DNA of 10,581 nt from an uncultured delta proteobacterium (GCA_903872255.1 CAIQJW010000117.1:1-10581); one strand, 5' to 3'; counted from the first letter of the stretch, positions 1 to 7,910 are shown. The notes: generated by a model from the letters alone, not told the origin. Made by a program: numbers and translations.

Positions 1-229
1 CCGGCTGTGCCGGGGGCGCAGGGGGTCTCGAAGCCTGGTTCATCGCTCCGATAAAGAGCGCTCCTGCCAGAATGGTGCCGCCAATGATGGCCGCAGGCAC
101 CCAATAATTTCCGCAGCCTCCGCGGCAGCCTCCCCCGTAGTAGTAATATCCCCGGGTTTCGCCGGGTGATGGAAGAGCAAGGGATAGACAAACCAAGAGC
201 ATGAAGAGTATCGTTATTCTTTTTATCAT
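1..229 (-). CDS. small exported Gly/Tyr-rich protein, C-terminus beyond window edge
   Basis: Minus-strand frame from ATG at 229-227, open for 76 codons to the window edge, so the C-terminus is missing. Residues 1-20 are a typical signal peptide: basic MIKR followed by a long hydrophobic run (ITILFMLLVCLSLAL). No convincing lipobox is present. After it come a Tyr run (27-31), a Gly/Cys patch (GGGCRGGCGN, 32-41), a second hydrophobic Gly-spaced segment (46-62, glycine-zipper-like) and a Pro/Ala-rich stretch. I do not recognise a named family. An envelope or membrane-associated protein is the most that can be inferred. A second in-frame ATG lies 18 bases upstream (247-245), with a weak GAG-type ribosome site; the start at 229 is preferred because it gives a cleaner signal peptide. 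A TATACT box sits just upstream of the chosen start. Confidence 0.6.
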   Translation of the reverse strand, partial: MIKRITILFMLLVCLSLALPSPGETRGYYYYGGGCRGGCGNYWVPAAIIGGTILAGALFIGAMNQASRPPAPPAQP

Positions 230-275
230 CCTGTCTAAGTATAACATCGTTTCTCAAATATGTAGCAAATTTTAG

Positions 276-377
276 CTACGGCTGGATCATTTTTTCGAGT
301 ATACCGACGGCGCCCTGAACCAACCCAAGGGCACTATGTCCGTAATATCCCCGCATCGGCAGTTCCCTTATATCCAT
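276..377 (-). CDS. possible 33-residue small peptide
   Basis: A minus-strand frame from ATG (377-375) to TAG (278-276) encodes 33 residues, beginning MDIRELPMRGYYGHSALG and ending EKMIQP. Codon use (ATA, AGG, GGA, CTT, GCC) resembles the neighbouring genes. The same frame stays open for about 20 more codons upstream without an ATG, so this could be the tail of a non-ATG-started or decayed gene. There is no clear ribosome binding site. The stop codon lies in a short inverted repeat (GTAGC 262-266, GCTAC 275-279). It shares an RGYY string with the exported protein to its left, which may be chance. A real product is only a possibility. Confidence 0.22.
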   Translation of the reverse strand: MDIRELPMRGYYGHSALGLVQGAVGILEKMIQP

Positions 378-424
378 CAGACGTCGAGAATCATTGTCAA
401 TATTGCGTGTATCGCCGTTAATCC

Positions 425-454
425 TTGTTTTGCAAGGGGTTCAAGCGTTATACT
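425..454 (+). promoter_or_regulatory. candidate sigma-70-type promoter for the acyl-CoA synthetase gene
   Basis: TTGTTT (425-430) and TATACT (449-454) are separated by 18 bases. The -10 box matches the consensus in 5 of 6 positions. Transcription starting near 461 would leave a leader of about 33 bases that includes GAAGGA before the ATG at 494. The prediction comes from sequence alone. Confidence 0.35.
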
Positions 455-493
455 AACGGTGCGTTCGATTACCCTTATCTTCGAAGGACCACG

Positions 494-2533
494 ATGAAAC
501 AATTCTTCTACCCGGAAAGCATTGCAGTATTCGGCGTTTCCGACACACCGTCCAATCTTGCCCGCGTCATTGTTGAAAATCTTGCCCGCTTCGGTTTTCG
601 CGGGGACGTTTATCCCGTAGGTGCGCGCGACGGCATCGTGGGCGGCAGGAAAATATTGAAGGACCTTGATGAAGTCGAAGGCATTCCCGACCTTGCGGTC
701 ATTCTCGTGCCCGCCCGCTACGCTCCGGAAACGATCGAGATGTGCGGAAAAAAAGGGATACGCAATGTGGTCCTGGAATCCGGAGGTTTCAGCGAATTCT
801 CGGCCGACCGGCTTGGACTCGAAGGCGCGGTCCTTTTGATGGCTGAACGGTACGGAATGAAAATAATGGGACCCAACTGTTTTGGCATCGTCAACCTCGA
901 AGCAGGGGTAATTCTCCCGTTCTTCATTATAGACCCCGATTATATGAAGACAGGCTCGGCCTCCCTTATTTCCCAGAGCGGCGGCGTGTTTTATGATACA
1001 TGCATGCTCTGCTCCGTGGAAAATGTCGGTTTGAGGAAACTTGTCAGTATCGGCAACAAATTGATGACCGATGAGAACGAAATTCTCGAGTACATCCTCA
1101 AAGATGACGGGACGCGCGTCGCCGGGCTTTACCTCGAAAATTTTTCCGATGGCCGGCGGTTGATGAGCCTTGCCGCTTCAAGCCCGAAGCCGGTCGTTAT
1201 ACTCAAGGCGAACAGAAGCCCGTCGAGCGGCGAGATCGCGAAATTTCACACCACGGCCCTTGCGGGCGACGATGATGTCGTTGAGGCCGCGATGAAGCAG
1301 GCGGGAATTATCAGGGTGACGAGCTTTCAGGAAATGGTGGATTGTTTCAAGATATTCAGCCTGCCCGTCCTAAAAGGGAAAAGACTGGCCCTTATCTCGC
1401 GCTCTGGCGGGCACGGGGTGCTCAGCGCCGATGCCGCGAAGAGGTACGGCTTCGATTTCGCGACCTTTTCGGATGATTTCTTTTCCGGTATCTACGAAAA
1501 AAAGCTGAACGTCATAGCCGCAACGAACCCCCTGGATATCGGCGATGTCTACGACCTTGACGAATATTGCCCGATCCTCGAAATGGCCTTGAAAGAAGAG
1601 AATGTGGATGGCGTTGTTTTTGTCATCACGTACAGCTCGGAAACGGACGGGGCAAAGGTGCGTAATTTTCTTAAGTTTGCTTCCGGGATCATCCCGAAAT
1701 ATGATAAGCCCGTAGCCCTCAGTGTTGTGACCAACCGGGCGGAATGGTTCGCCATCAAGGAAGCGGCTGATGTCCCTGTCTTTACCGATGTCGACCAGGG
1801 ATTGAAAGCGCTTTCCTGGTCGTTAAGACACCACGAGGCAAAAGGGCGGGGAAAGAAGATCTCCTGCAAATACCCGGGCAGGATACGCCGTGATACCCGG
1901 GCCGGACGGAGATTCCTCGGCCCCGAGGAGTGCTTTTCCCTTCTTGAGCGATCGGGCCTTCCCGTCGCGCAATATGTATTGGCCGATAGCCGGGACGATC
2001 TCATCGCCGCCGCGGGGCGGTTAGGTTACCCGGTCGCATTGAAGCTCGCCGACAGCACGCTTTTGCACAAATCCGAGGTGAAAGCGGTCTTTCTCGATAT
2101 AAGGAACGATAGAGAATTGCTCGGGGCTTTCGACGAGATGGGCCGGGTGCGGTGCATTGTCCAGAAAATGGTTCCCTCCGGTCACGAAATGATCATCGGG
2201 GGGCGCTTTGATAATGAGTTCGGGCCTGTCATTATTTGCGGGCTTGGAGGGATATACGTCGAGATCATGGCCGACCGGTCTATCCGTGTGGCGCCTGTCG
2301 ATAAAGACAATGCCCGGGGCATGATCGATGAGCTAAAAGGCTCGGCGATCCTTAAAGGCGCACGCGGCGGGAAACCGGCCGACATGCTTGCGCTCGAAGA
2401 CGTTATCGTCCGCGTATCAGGGCTTCTTATCGAAAATCCCCATATAATCAACCTGGACATAAACCCTGTTATAGTACATGAAGAGGGTAGCGGCTGCGTT
2501 ATCGTGGACGCGAAGGTGGAAATTACCTGTTGA
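494..2533 (+). CDS. ADP-forming acyl-CoA (acetyl-CoA) synthetase, fused alpha-beta type
   Basis: This 679-residue enzyme is of the NDP-forming acyl-CoA synthetase family, which interconverts acyl-CoA + ADP + Pi with free acid + CoA + ATP in the cytoplasm. Anaerobes use it to conserve energy from acetyl- or other acyl-CoA. Visible in order: a Rossmann CoA-binding domain (FYPESIAVFGVSD near residues 5-17), succinyl-CoA-ligase-like domains (SLISQSGG at 157-164; a second SRSGG further on), the motif HTTALAG whose H252 matches the phospho-histidine of the alpha part, and a C-terminal ATP-grasp domain (from about residue 475) with LHKSE, H525, and the GLGGIYVE nucleotide-site motif. Both histidines of the phosphate-relay mechanism are present, so it looks active. 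ATG 494 is chosen over the frame opening at 425 because GAAGGA precedes it and homology begins at MKQFFYPES. Acid specificity (acetate, branched or aryl acids) cannot be read from the sequence. Confidence 0.9.
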   Translation: MKQFFYPESIAVFGVSDTPSNLARVIVENLARFGFRGDVYPVGARDGIVGGRKILKDLDEVEGIPDLAVILVPARYAPETIEMCGKKGIRNVVLESGGFSEFSADRLGLEGAVLLMAERYGMKIMGPNCFGIVNLEAGVILPFFIIDPDYMKTGSASLISQSGGVFYDTCMLCSVENVGLRKLVSIGNKLMTDENEILEYILKDDGTRVAGLYLENFSDGRRLMSLAASSPKPVVILKANRSPSSGEIAKFHTTALAGDDDVVEAAMKQAGIIRVTSFQEMVDCFKIFSLPVLKGKRLALISRSGGHGVLSADAAKRYGFDFATFSDDFFSGIYEKKLNVIAATNPLDIGDVYDLDEYCPILEMALKEENVDGVVFVITYSSETDGAKVRNFLKFASGIIPKYDKPVALSVVTNRAEWFAIKEAADVPVFTDVDQGLKALSWSLRHHEAKGRGKKISCKYPGRIRRDTRAGRRFLGPEECFSLLERSGLPVAQYVLADSRDDLIAAAGRLGYPVALKLADSTLLHKSEVKAVFLDIRNDRELLGAFDEMGRVRCIVQKMVPSGHEMIIGGRFDNEFGPVIICGLGGIYVEIMADRSIRVAPVDKDNARGMIDELKGSAILKGARGGKPADMLALEDVIVRVSGLLIENPHIINLDINPVIVHEEGSGCVIVDAKVEITC

Positions 2534-2543
2534 CGGTTCCCTC

Positions 2544-2549
2544 TATAAT
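2544..2549 (+). promoter_or_regulatory. consensus -10 box before selA
   Basis: TATAAT lies 20 bases before the selA ATG in the 35-base gap after the synthetase gene. No good -35 box sits 16-18 bases upstream (the TTGACG at 2530 is only 8 bases away), so it is a weak internal promoter candidate. No terminator hairpin is visible in the gap, so read-through from the gene before is also likely. Confidence 0.22.
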
Positions 2550-2568
2550 GATAGAAAATAATTAAGCT

Positions 2569-3966
2569 ATGTCAGACAACCCTTTACGAAAAATACCAAA
2601 GGTCGACACAATACTCGATAGTCCGGCGTTCAAGAGGCTTGAGACGCGTTTTCCCGAATTCGTCCTGAAGGAAGTCCTGCGGGAATATCTTGATTCTCTT
2701 CGTTTCGAGATCAAAAGCGGCGGGAAAACCGTGGTGCCGGGCATTGATGGGATAGTTGAGGAGATCTCCCGCCGTACGCAGGTACTGGTCGAGCCCGGCC
2801 TTAAGCGCGTCATCAATGCGACAGGGGTGATAATCCATACAAACCTCGGCAGGTCGGTGCTTGCCAAAGAGGCGGTAGACGCCATAATGAAGGTTGCGAC
2901 GGGCTATTCCAATCTCGAATATGACCTTAAAAAAGGAACACGCGGCAGCAGATACGACCATTGCACAGCAGTCCTGAAAAGACTGACGCCTGCAGGGGAT
3001 ACCCTTGTTGTCAACAATAATGCCGGGGCGGTATTCCTCGTCCTCAATACCCTTGCCGAGGGAAAAGAGGTGATCATCTCGCGGGGAGAACTTATAGAGA
3101 TCGGCGGTTCGTTCAGGGTACCCGACGTCATGAAGAAAAGCGGGGCTGTTTTGAGGGAAGTCGGCACGACGAACAGGACATATATTGAAGATTTCGAGCG
3201 CGCCATCGGGGACAATACGGGCCTTATCATGAAGGCCCACACGAGCAATTACCGCATACGCGGTTTTACCCATGAAGCCTCCTCGGAAGAGATGGTTGAA
3301 CTGGGCAGGAAATATGGCATCCCGACATACTTCGATACCGGAAGCGGATTTTTCCATGCCTATGAGGGCCTTGGCCACACCGGCGAGCCGATAATATCGG
3401 AGGAATTAAAGACCGGGTTCGACGTGATATCATTCAGCGGCGACAAACTGCTCGGCGCTCCCCAGGCGGGAATAATCCTCGGCAAAGAGGAATGCGTGGA
3501 TGCCATAAAGCACAACCCGATAACGAGGGCCCTGCGCCCTGATAAATTTACGCTTGCGGGCCTCGAAGCGACCCTTCTTTTGTGTCTCGATGCGGCGTCG
3601 GCCGCGCAAAAGATCCCCACTATCGCGATGATATCCGAACCTGAGGAAAATCTGCATAAGAGGGCCCGGCGGCTGGCATCACTCCTGAAAAGGCGCTGTC
3701 CCGGGGCCGACATATCCGTTATTGAGACAGAGGCGGAGGTCGGAGGCGGCAGCTTTCCGGACATGGTCATAGCTTCGGCCGGGCTCGCTCTTGTCCCGTC
3801 AGGTATGACGGTCGATACGTTCGAAAAGCGTTTGAGAGATCGCCCGGTCCCTGTTATCGCCAGGATCGAAAAAGAAAGATTGATATTCGATATGAGGACC
3901 GTCCTCAAACACGATGAAACGGACCTAGTTGAAACAGTAGTCTCGGTCTATACGGATGCCCCATAG
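2569..3966 (+). CDS. selA: L-seryl-tRNA(Sec) selenium transferase (selenocysteine synthase)
   Basis: SelA is a PLP enzyme that converts Ser-tRNA(Sec) to Sec-tRNA(Sec) using selenophosphate. At 465 residues it is full length for the bacterial family. The N-terminus (NPLRKIPKVDTIL) is the usual tRNA-binding start. Further on come VINATGVIIHTNLGRS, YSNLEYDLKKGTRGSR and VVNNNAGAVFL, all family hallmarks. K293 in SFSGDKLLGAPQAG is the expected PLP Schiff-base lysine (K295 in E. coli). The ribosome site before ATG 2569 is weak (AATTAAG). Its last 11 bases overlap the next gene, so the two are probably translated together. Its presence implies selenoprotein synthesis in this organism. The partner genes selB, selC (tRNA-Sec) and selD are not in the window, and no other gene here shows an in-frame UGA that I can support. 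Confidence 0.95.
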   Translation: MSDNPLRKIPKVDTILDSPAFKRLETRFPEFVLKEVLREYLDSLRFEIKSGGKTVVPGIDGIVEEISRRTQVLVEPGLKRVINATGVIIHTNLGRSVLAKEAVDAIMKVATGYSNLEYDLKKGTRGSRYDHCTAVLKRLTPAGDTLVVNNNAGAVFLVLNTLAEGKEVIISRGELIEIGGSFRVPDVMKKSGAVLREVGTTNRTYIEDFERAIGDNTGLIMKAHTSNYRIRGFTHEASSEEMVELGRKYGIPTYFDTGSGFFHAYEGLGHTGEPIISEELKTGFDVISFSGDKLLGAPQAGIILGKEECVDAIKHNPITRALRPDKFTLAGLEATLLLCLDAASAAQKIPTIAMISEPEENLHKRARRLASLLKRRCPGADISVIETEAEVGGGSFPDMVIASAGLALVPSGMTVDTFEKRLRDRPVPVIARIEKERLIFDMRTVLKHDETDLVETVVSVYTDAP

Positions 3967-4915
3967 CTTCACAATAGCCTGCCGGCAGAACGGGATCAGG
4001 ATTGATATCTTCCTTTCCGAAAAATTATCCCTGACACGAACAAAAATAAAAGAGATGATAGAAGGCGGCCATGTCCTTGTAGACGGAAACATTCCGAAGC
4101 CGGCGATGCGCCTCAAGGCGGGCATTGAAATAACCGGACATATCCCGGAGGAAGAGCCGGTGGATCTTGTGCCCGAGGAGATCGAGCTTACCATTCTTTA
4201 CGAAGACAATTATTTCCTGGCCATCAACAAACCCGCGGATATGGTCGTTCACCCGTCATTCGGGCATGCCTCGGGAACGTTGGTCAATGCCGTGCTGGGA
4301 TATATGAAACGGCAGGGTTTCGGGTTCGAGGTTATAGGTTATGATAAAAAGCAAGAAGAAAGGGAAGATCAAAAGGCGGGGTTAAGACCGGGGATAGTTC
4401 ACCGGCTTGATAAAGGTACGACCGGGGTCATCCTTATAGCGCGCGATTTTCGGACACAGGAAAAACTCTCGGCATTGTTCAAAGACAGGCACGTCAGGAA
4501 AACCTACCGGGCCATTGTTGAGGGAACCCCTCCTTGGGATTCTTTGACCGTCGAAGGGAATATCGGGCGGCATCCGGTCGATCGAAAGAAAATGGCGGTC
4601 TTAAAAACGGGAGGCCGGCAGGCGTCTACCGGTTTCAAGGTTCTTGAGCGGCTGACAGGATTCTCTTATATCGAGGCATACCCCGCGACAGGAAGGACGC
4701 ACCAGATACGCGTTCATCTGAACCATGCCGGTTTTCCTATCGTCGGCGATGAGACGTACGGGAGACAGGCGAAAAGATCTGCCTTGAGGCCGCTTCTCCA
4801 TGCATACCGAATAGAATTCAGTCACCCGGTGACGGCGGCCCCGGTAAAGATCGAGGCGCCCGTGCCCTCCGATATTGAGGATTTCGTAAAAAAACATCGT
4901 GGACAAAATGGCTAA
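3956..4915 (+). CDS. RluA/RluD-family 23S rRNA pseudouridine synthase
   Basis: This 319-residue enzyme isomerises uridines to pseudouridine in RNA, most likely in the large ribosomal subunit, as RluD does for helix 69. An N-terminal S4 RNA-binding domain (about residues 14-75: RIDIFLSEKLSLTRTKIKEM, then VLVDG) precedes the catalytic domain. That domain carries NKPADMVVHP, the signature HRLDKGTTG with catalytic D152, and ATGRTHQIRVHL near the end. A short charged insertion (YDKKQEEREDQKAG, just before the catalytic motif) is somewhat long for the family. The start overlaps the end of selA by 11 bases and its own end overlaps the next gene, consistent with an operon and translational coupling. 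Assignment to RluD rather than another RluA-family member is likely but not proven. Confidence 0.9.
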   Translation: MPHSFTIACRQNGIRIDIFLSEKLSLTRTKIKEMIEGGHVLVDGNIPKPAMRLKAGIEITGHIPEEEPVDLVPEEIELTILYEDNYFLAINKPADMVVHPSFGHASGTLVNAVLGYMKRQGFGFEVIGYDKKQEEREDQKAGLRPGIVHRLDKGTTGVILIARDFRTQEKLSALFKDRHVRKTYRAIVEGTPPWDSLTVEGNIGRHPVDRKKMAVLKTGGRQASTGFKVLERLTGFSYIEAYPATGRTHQIRVHLNHAGFPIVGDETYGRQAKRSALRPLLHAYRIEFSHPVTAAPVKIEAPVPSDIEDFVKKHRGQNG

Positions 4916-5675
4916 AAAATCCGTAAACTACAACATGGCTTACAGAAATGCATCCTGTGCGGCAGGGAAATTTGCACGGGAAGAAGAAAACGGATGGGAA
5001 TATTACCATGTCCCGGAATTGACGGCCCGGGGTATCATCCACGGGTTTTTCACGCGCAACTGCCCCTCACTTATGGACGATGATGAAAACCGGTCCTTTC
5101 TCGACACCTTTTCCCTCGATCGTGTTGTGACGCTTCACCAGGAACACGGCAATACGATCCATGCAGTGGGGCTTGACGACAGCCCGGATAAAGGGGACGG
5201 GATCCTGCTTTACAAACCTGGGATTGCGGCAGCGATAAGGACAGCGGACTGTCCGGGTATCATACTCATCGATCCGGCTTTTCCCATGGTCGCGATAGTT
5301 CATGCCGGGTGGAGGGGGACGCTTTTGCGCATTACGTCAAAAGCGGTCGATATGATGGCAGAGCGAGGGGCCTCGAAGCAACGTATGACAGCGCTTATAG
5401 GGCCATCGATCCGGGGTTGCTGTTATACCGTGGGGACCGAGGTTAAAGAGGCATTCCTGAATGAAGGTTTTCCGGAAAATATCTTTCATAACGGGAGCGG
5501 ATCGATCTATCTTGACCTGAAAGATGCAAATTCCTGGCTATTAACGGATGCGGATATTGAAACTATTTTTGACACGGGACTGTGCACGTTCTGCTCTCTA
5601 GACCCTGTTTTTGCCTCATACCGGAGAGGTGCCCGCAGTGAACGGCAGATAAATTTCGTTGGAATAAGAATATAG
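4908..5675 (+). CDS. pgeF: laccase-domain (PgeF/YfiH, DUF152) enzyme
   Basis: A 255-residue member of the multicopper-oxidase-like family once called polyphenol oxidase. Family members are reported as purine nucleoside phosphorylase/adenosine deaminases, and E. coli YfiH as a peptidoglycan-editing factor. The family core is visible: TLHQEHGNTIHAV (H80), RTADCPGIIL (C115), VHAGWRGTLLRI (H132) and IGPSIRGCCYTVG, giving the His/Cys/His metal set. The end (CSLDPVFASYRRG) replaces the usual FFSHRR-like string with ASYRRG. Three in-frame starts are possible: GTG 4899, ATG 4908 and ATG 4935. ATG 4908 is chosen because GTGGA lies a few bases upstream, and it overlaps the end of the pseudouridine synthase gene by 8 bases. 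Its TAG stop is formed by the first unit of the heptad repeat element that follows. Exact substrate is uncertain. Confidence 0.88.
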   Translation: MAKKSVNYNMAYRNASCAAGKFAREEENGWEYYHVPELTARGIIHGFFTRNCPSLMDDDENRSFLDTFSLDRVVTLHQEHGNTIHAVGLDDSPDKGDGILLYKPGIAAAIRTADCPGIILIDPAFPMVAIVHAGWRGTLLRITSKAVDMMAERGASKQRMTALIGPSIRGCCYTVGTEVKEAFLNEGFPENIFHNGSGSIYLDLKDANSWLLTDADIETIFDTGLCTFCSLDPVFASYRRGARSERQINFVGIRI

Positions 5676-5766
5676 GTGATAGGTTATGGGTTATAGGTTA
5701 TGGGTTATAGGAGAGACGAGAAATGAAAGCGGTTTTGCCCATTACCCATCACCTATAACCCATAAC
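5676..5766 (+). repeat. heptad inverted-repeat element 1 (between pgeF and the kinase gene)
   Basis: The left arm 5676-5710 is five consecutive 7-bp units (GTGATAG, GTTATGG, GTTATAG, GTTATGG, GTTATAG). After a 28-base centre, the right arm 5739-5766 is four units in reverse orientation (GTAATGG, GTGATGG, GTTATAG, GTTATGG when read on the minus strand). The 16-mer GGTTATGGGTTATAGG occurs at 5682-5697 and 5696-5711, and its exact complement lies at 5752-5767, so RNA or single-stranded DNA can form a 16-bp hairpin in two alternative registers. The pgeF stop codon (5673-5675) is continuous with the repeat, and the kinase ATG is 5 bases past its GC-rich end. It may act as a terminator or mRNA-end structure; GGTTTT follows the right arm. 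It is not a CRISPR and carries no coding capacity. Confidence 0.85.
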
Positions 5767-5774
5767 CCGGTTTT

Positions 5775-7910
5775 ATGAAAATTAAGAAAGAACTCTCTTT
5801 TATCGTCGGCATTCTGGTCGTTTTTGCGGCGCTTGTTTTTCTCGAAACGAATCTCCCCAATTTTGCAAGGTTCTTCCCTATCTGGGAGAACAAGCTCCTG
5901 GTCGTTGTCCTTAACATAAATCTCCTGCTTATCCTGCTTCTTCTTTTCCTGATCGCACGCATCATTCTCAAGGTATACATAGAGAAGAGACGGGGGATCT
6001 GGGGTTCAAGTCTTAAAAAAAGGCTTACATCGACGCTTCTTTTCATATCCATCGTGCCGTCATTTACCCTCTTCATACTGGCAACAGGTTTTTTCTATGT
6101 GAGCATGGACCGCTGGTTCAGCCAGCAGGTCGAGGATACACTGGAAAGCGCCCTTGAGCTTTCACGGTTCCATTATGAGGAGATCTTTCAGCGTCACATG
6201 AGGATCGGATCCCGGATGGTGGAGCAGATAGAAAAGAAGGATATGATAAGCAACGCAAAAGAGTTGAAGGATTTTCTCGACAGGTACGAGACAACACACG
6301 TTCTTGGTTACCTGGCGATATATGACCCGTCAAACGGGCAGGTCATAAGGGCAAGCGGTTCCGATAAATCAGATCAGATCGTCCGTGCCCAGCTAAAGAC
6401 ATTGATGCAGAAAGACACATCACGGGAGATCATACCCTCGGATGACGGTGAAATGATCATTGTAAGCATGCGCATCAAGGCCGCAGCGCAGGCTGCCGGC
6501 ACTCCTGGCCCCCTGCTTCTCCTTGGCGATACGATCAAGATGAAGGGCACGGAACGAATGAAACAGATTGCCGTAACGAGTAGAGAATTCAAGGAATCCA
6601 GAGTCTTCAAAAAAATGCTCAAATACAGTTTTATCATCCCGCTTTTCCTCATAACCATCCTGACGATCTTTGTTTCGCTTTGGGTCGGCATCAAGATGGC
6701 CGCCGAGATCACCGTTCCCATTGAGAAGATGAAAGAAGGGGCGGCGATCATAGCAAAAGGCAAATTTGACATAAACCTTGAAGAGCGCGGAAAAGACGAG
6801 ATCAGCACTCTTGTCAGGGCGTTCAACAGTATGGCCAGGGAACTCAAGATAGCGAAAGACGAGATCGAAAACAAGAGCCGTTCCCTTGAATTTGTCCTCA
6901 ATAATGTTGCCGCCGGTATTATATCCACGGACAAAAAGGGGATCATTCGGCTCGCCAACAGCGCCGCACGTCAAATCCTGGGCATTGAGCGGGAAAGTCT
7001 CGAAGGAATGTCGTTACGGGAAATATTCGGAAATGATTTCAGGAGCCTCACAAAGTCTTTTCTCAGGGAAGTGAGGGCTTCAGGCGGCGCCAGCACCACG
7101 ATGGACCTAAGGCTCAGCCTGAAAAAAGATGTCACGTACCTGAGGGCGTCACTTACCGCCCTTAAAGATGAAACTAAAAAAATAGTCGGGTTTATTATAG
7201 CCTTTGATGACATAACCCACGTTGTGCGCGCCGAAAAGCTTGCCACCTGGCAGGAGGTTGCCCGCAAGCTGACCCACGAGATCAAAAACCCGTTGACACC
7301 TATCATCCTGTCTGCCCAGCGCATCCGCCGGAAGATCATGGGCAATATCACAGGAAATGACAGGGCGGTCCTGGACCAGACCACATCGGTGATCATACGG
7401 TCGGTTGACGATATCAAGGAAATAGTCAATGAACTCACGAAGCTTACCCGCATATCCCAGGCAAAGACTTCGGAGGACCTCAATGCTATTGTCGAAGAGA
7501 CCCTAGACCTCTATCGGAATCTCTACCATGGCGTTTCGATGACCTTTAACCGGGGAGGCATGCCTTTAGTTCGCGTCGACCGTGACGGCCTCAAAAGGGC
7601 ATTCATCAACCTCATAACCAATGCGGTAAAGGCGATGGGCGGCTCCGTCGGGAATATCGAGGTCAGCACCAGGTTTGATGCGGCAAAACGTACCGGCATC
7701 ATAGAATTTGCCGATACCGGGAAAGGCGTCTCCGACGAGGACAAAGAGAAAGTGTTCGATCCGTACTTTACAAAAGAAAAGGACGGCACCGGCCTTGGCC
7801 TTGCCATTGTCCACTCGATCATCCTTGAGCATCACGGGAAGATACGGGTCGAAGATAATCTGCCCCGCGGGGCGAAGTTCATCATCGAACTGCCGATAAT
7901 GGAAACGTAA
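5775..7910 (+). CDS. NtrY-like membrane sensor histidine kinase
   Basis: A 711-residue two-component sensor kinase in the cytoplasmic membrane. Hydrophobic segments lie near residues 7-27, 40-66 and 86-111, then a sensory region to about 283, a fourth membrane segment (284-309), a HAMP linker (about 305-360), a PAS domain (about 370-480) and the kinase core. H501 in KLTHEIKNPLTP is the phospho-acceptor, N616 marks the N box, DTGKG starts at D647, and GTGLGLA starts at 671, so every catalytic motif is present. The N-terminal three-helix layout with IEKRRGIWGSSLKKRL is typical of NtrY. NtrY usually partners the sigma-54 activator NtrX, but no response regulator lies in the window, so the partner and signal are unknown. 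No Shine-Dalgarno is visible before ATG 5775, because the right arm of a repeat element occupies that place. The last codons and TAA stop fall in a second element. Confidence 0.9.
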   Translation: MKIKKELSFIVGILVVFAALVFLETNLPNFARFFPIWENKLLVVVLNINLLLILLLLFLIARIILKVYIEKRRGIWGSSLKKRLTSTLLFISIVPSFTLFILATGFFYVSMDRWFSQQVEDTLESALELSRFHYEEIFQRHMRIGSRMVEQIEKKDMISNAKELKDFLDRYETTHVLGYLAIYDPSNGQVIRASGSDKSDQIVRAQLKTLMQKDTSREIIPSDDGEMIIVSMRIKAAAQAAGTPGPLLLLGDTIKMKGTERMKQIAVTSREFKESRVFKKMLKYSFIIPLFLITILTIFVSLWVGIKMAAEITVPIEKMKEGAAIIAKGKFDINLEERGKDEISTLVRAFNSMARELKIAKDEIENKSRSLEFVLNNVAAGIISTDKKGIIRLANSAARQILGIERESLEGMSLREIFGNDFRSLTKSFLREVRASGGASTTMDLRLSLKKDVTYLRASLTALKDETKKIVGFIIAFDDITHVVRAEKLATWQEVARKLTHEIKNPLTPIILSAQRIRRKIMGNITGNDRAVLDQTTSVIIRSVDDIKEIVNELTKLTRISQAKTSEDLNAIVEETLDLYRNLYHGVSMTFNRGGMPLVRVDRDGLKRAFINLITNAVKAMGGSVGNIEVSTRFDAAKRTGIIEFADTGKGVSDEDKEKVFDPYFTKEKDGTGLGLAIVHSIILEHHGKIRVEDNLPRGAKFIIELPIMET

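Noticed and set aside
262..279. Inverted repeat GTAGC / GCTAC with an 8-base AT loop as a terminator or operator
   Set aside because: Five base pairs with no T-run is too weak to call. It is mentioned only as context for the small frame beside it.
2531..2548. TGA at the end of the acyl-CoA synthetase as a possible selenocysteine codon
   Set aside because: Although selA is next door, reading through gives only a few residues before another stop. The protein already ends where the family does.
2584..3378. Long 264-codon open frame on the minus strand inside selA
   Set aside because: It is fully antisense to a clear selA with all family motifs, and its translation shows no recognisable domain. 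It is a by-product of codon bias.
6374..6974. Overlapping minus-strand frames of 194 and 184 codons inside the kinase gene
   Set aside because: Both lie opposite an intact histidine kinase frame and have no domain of their own.
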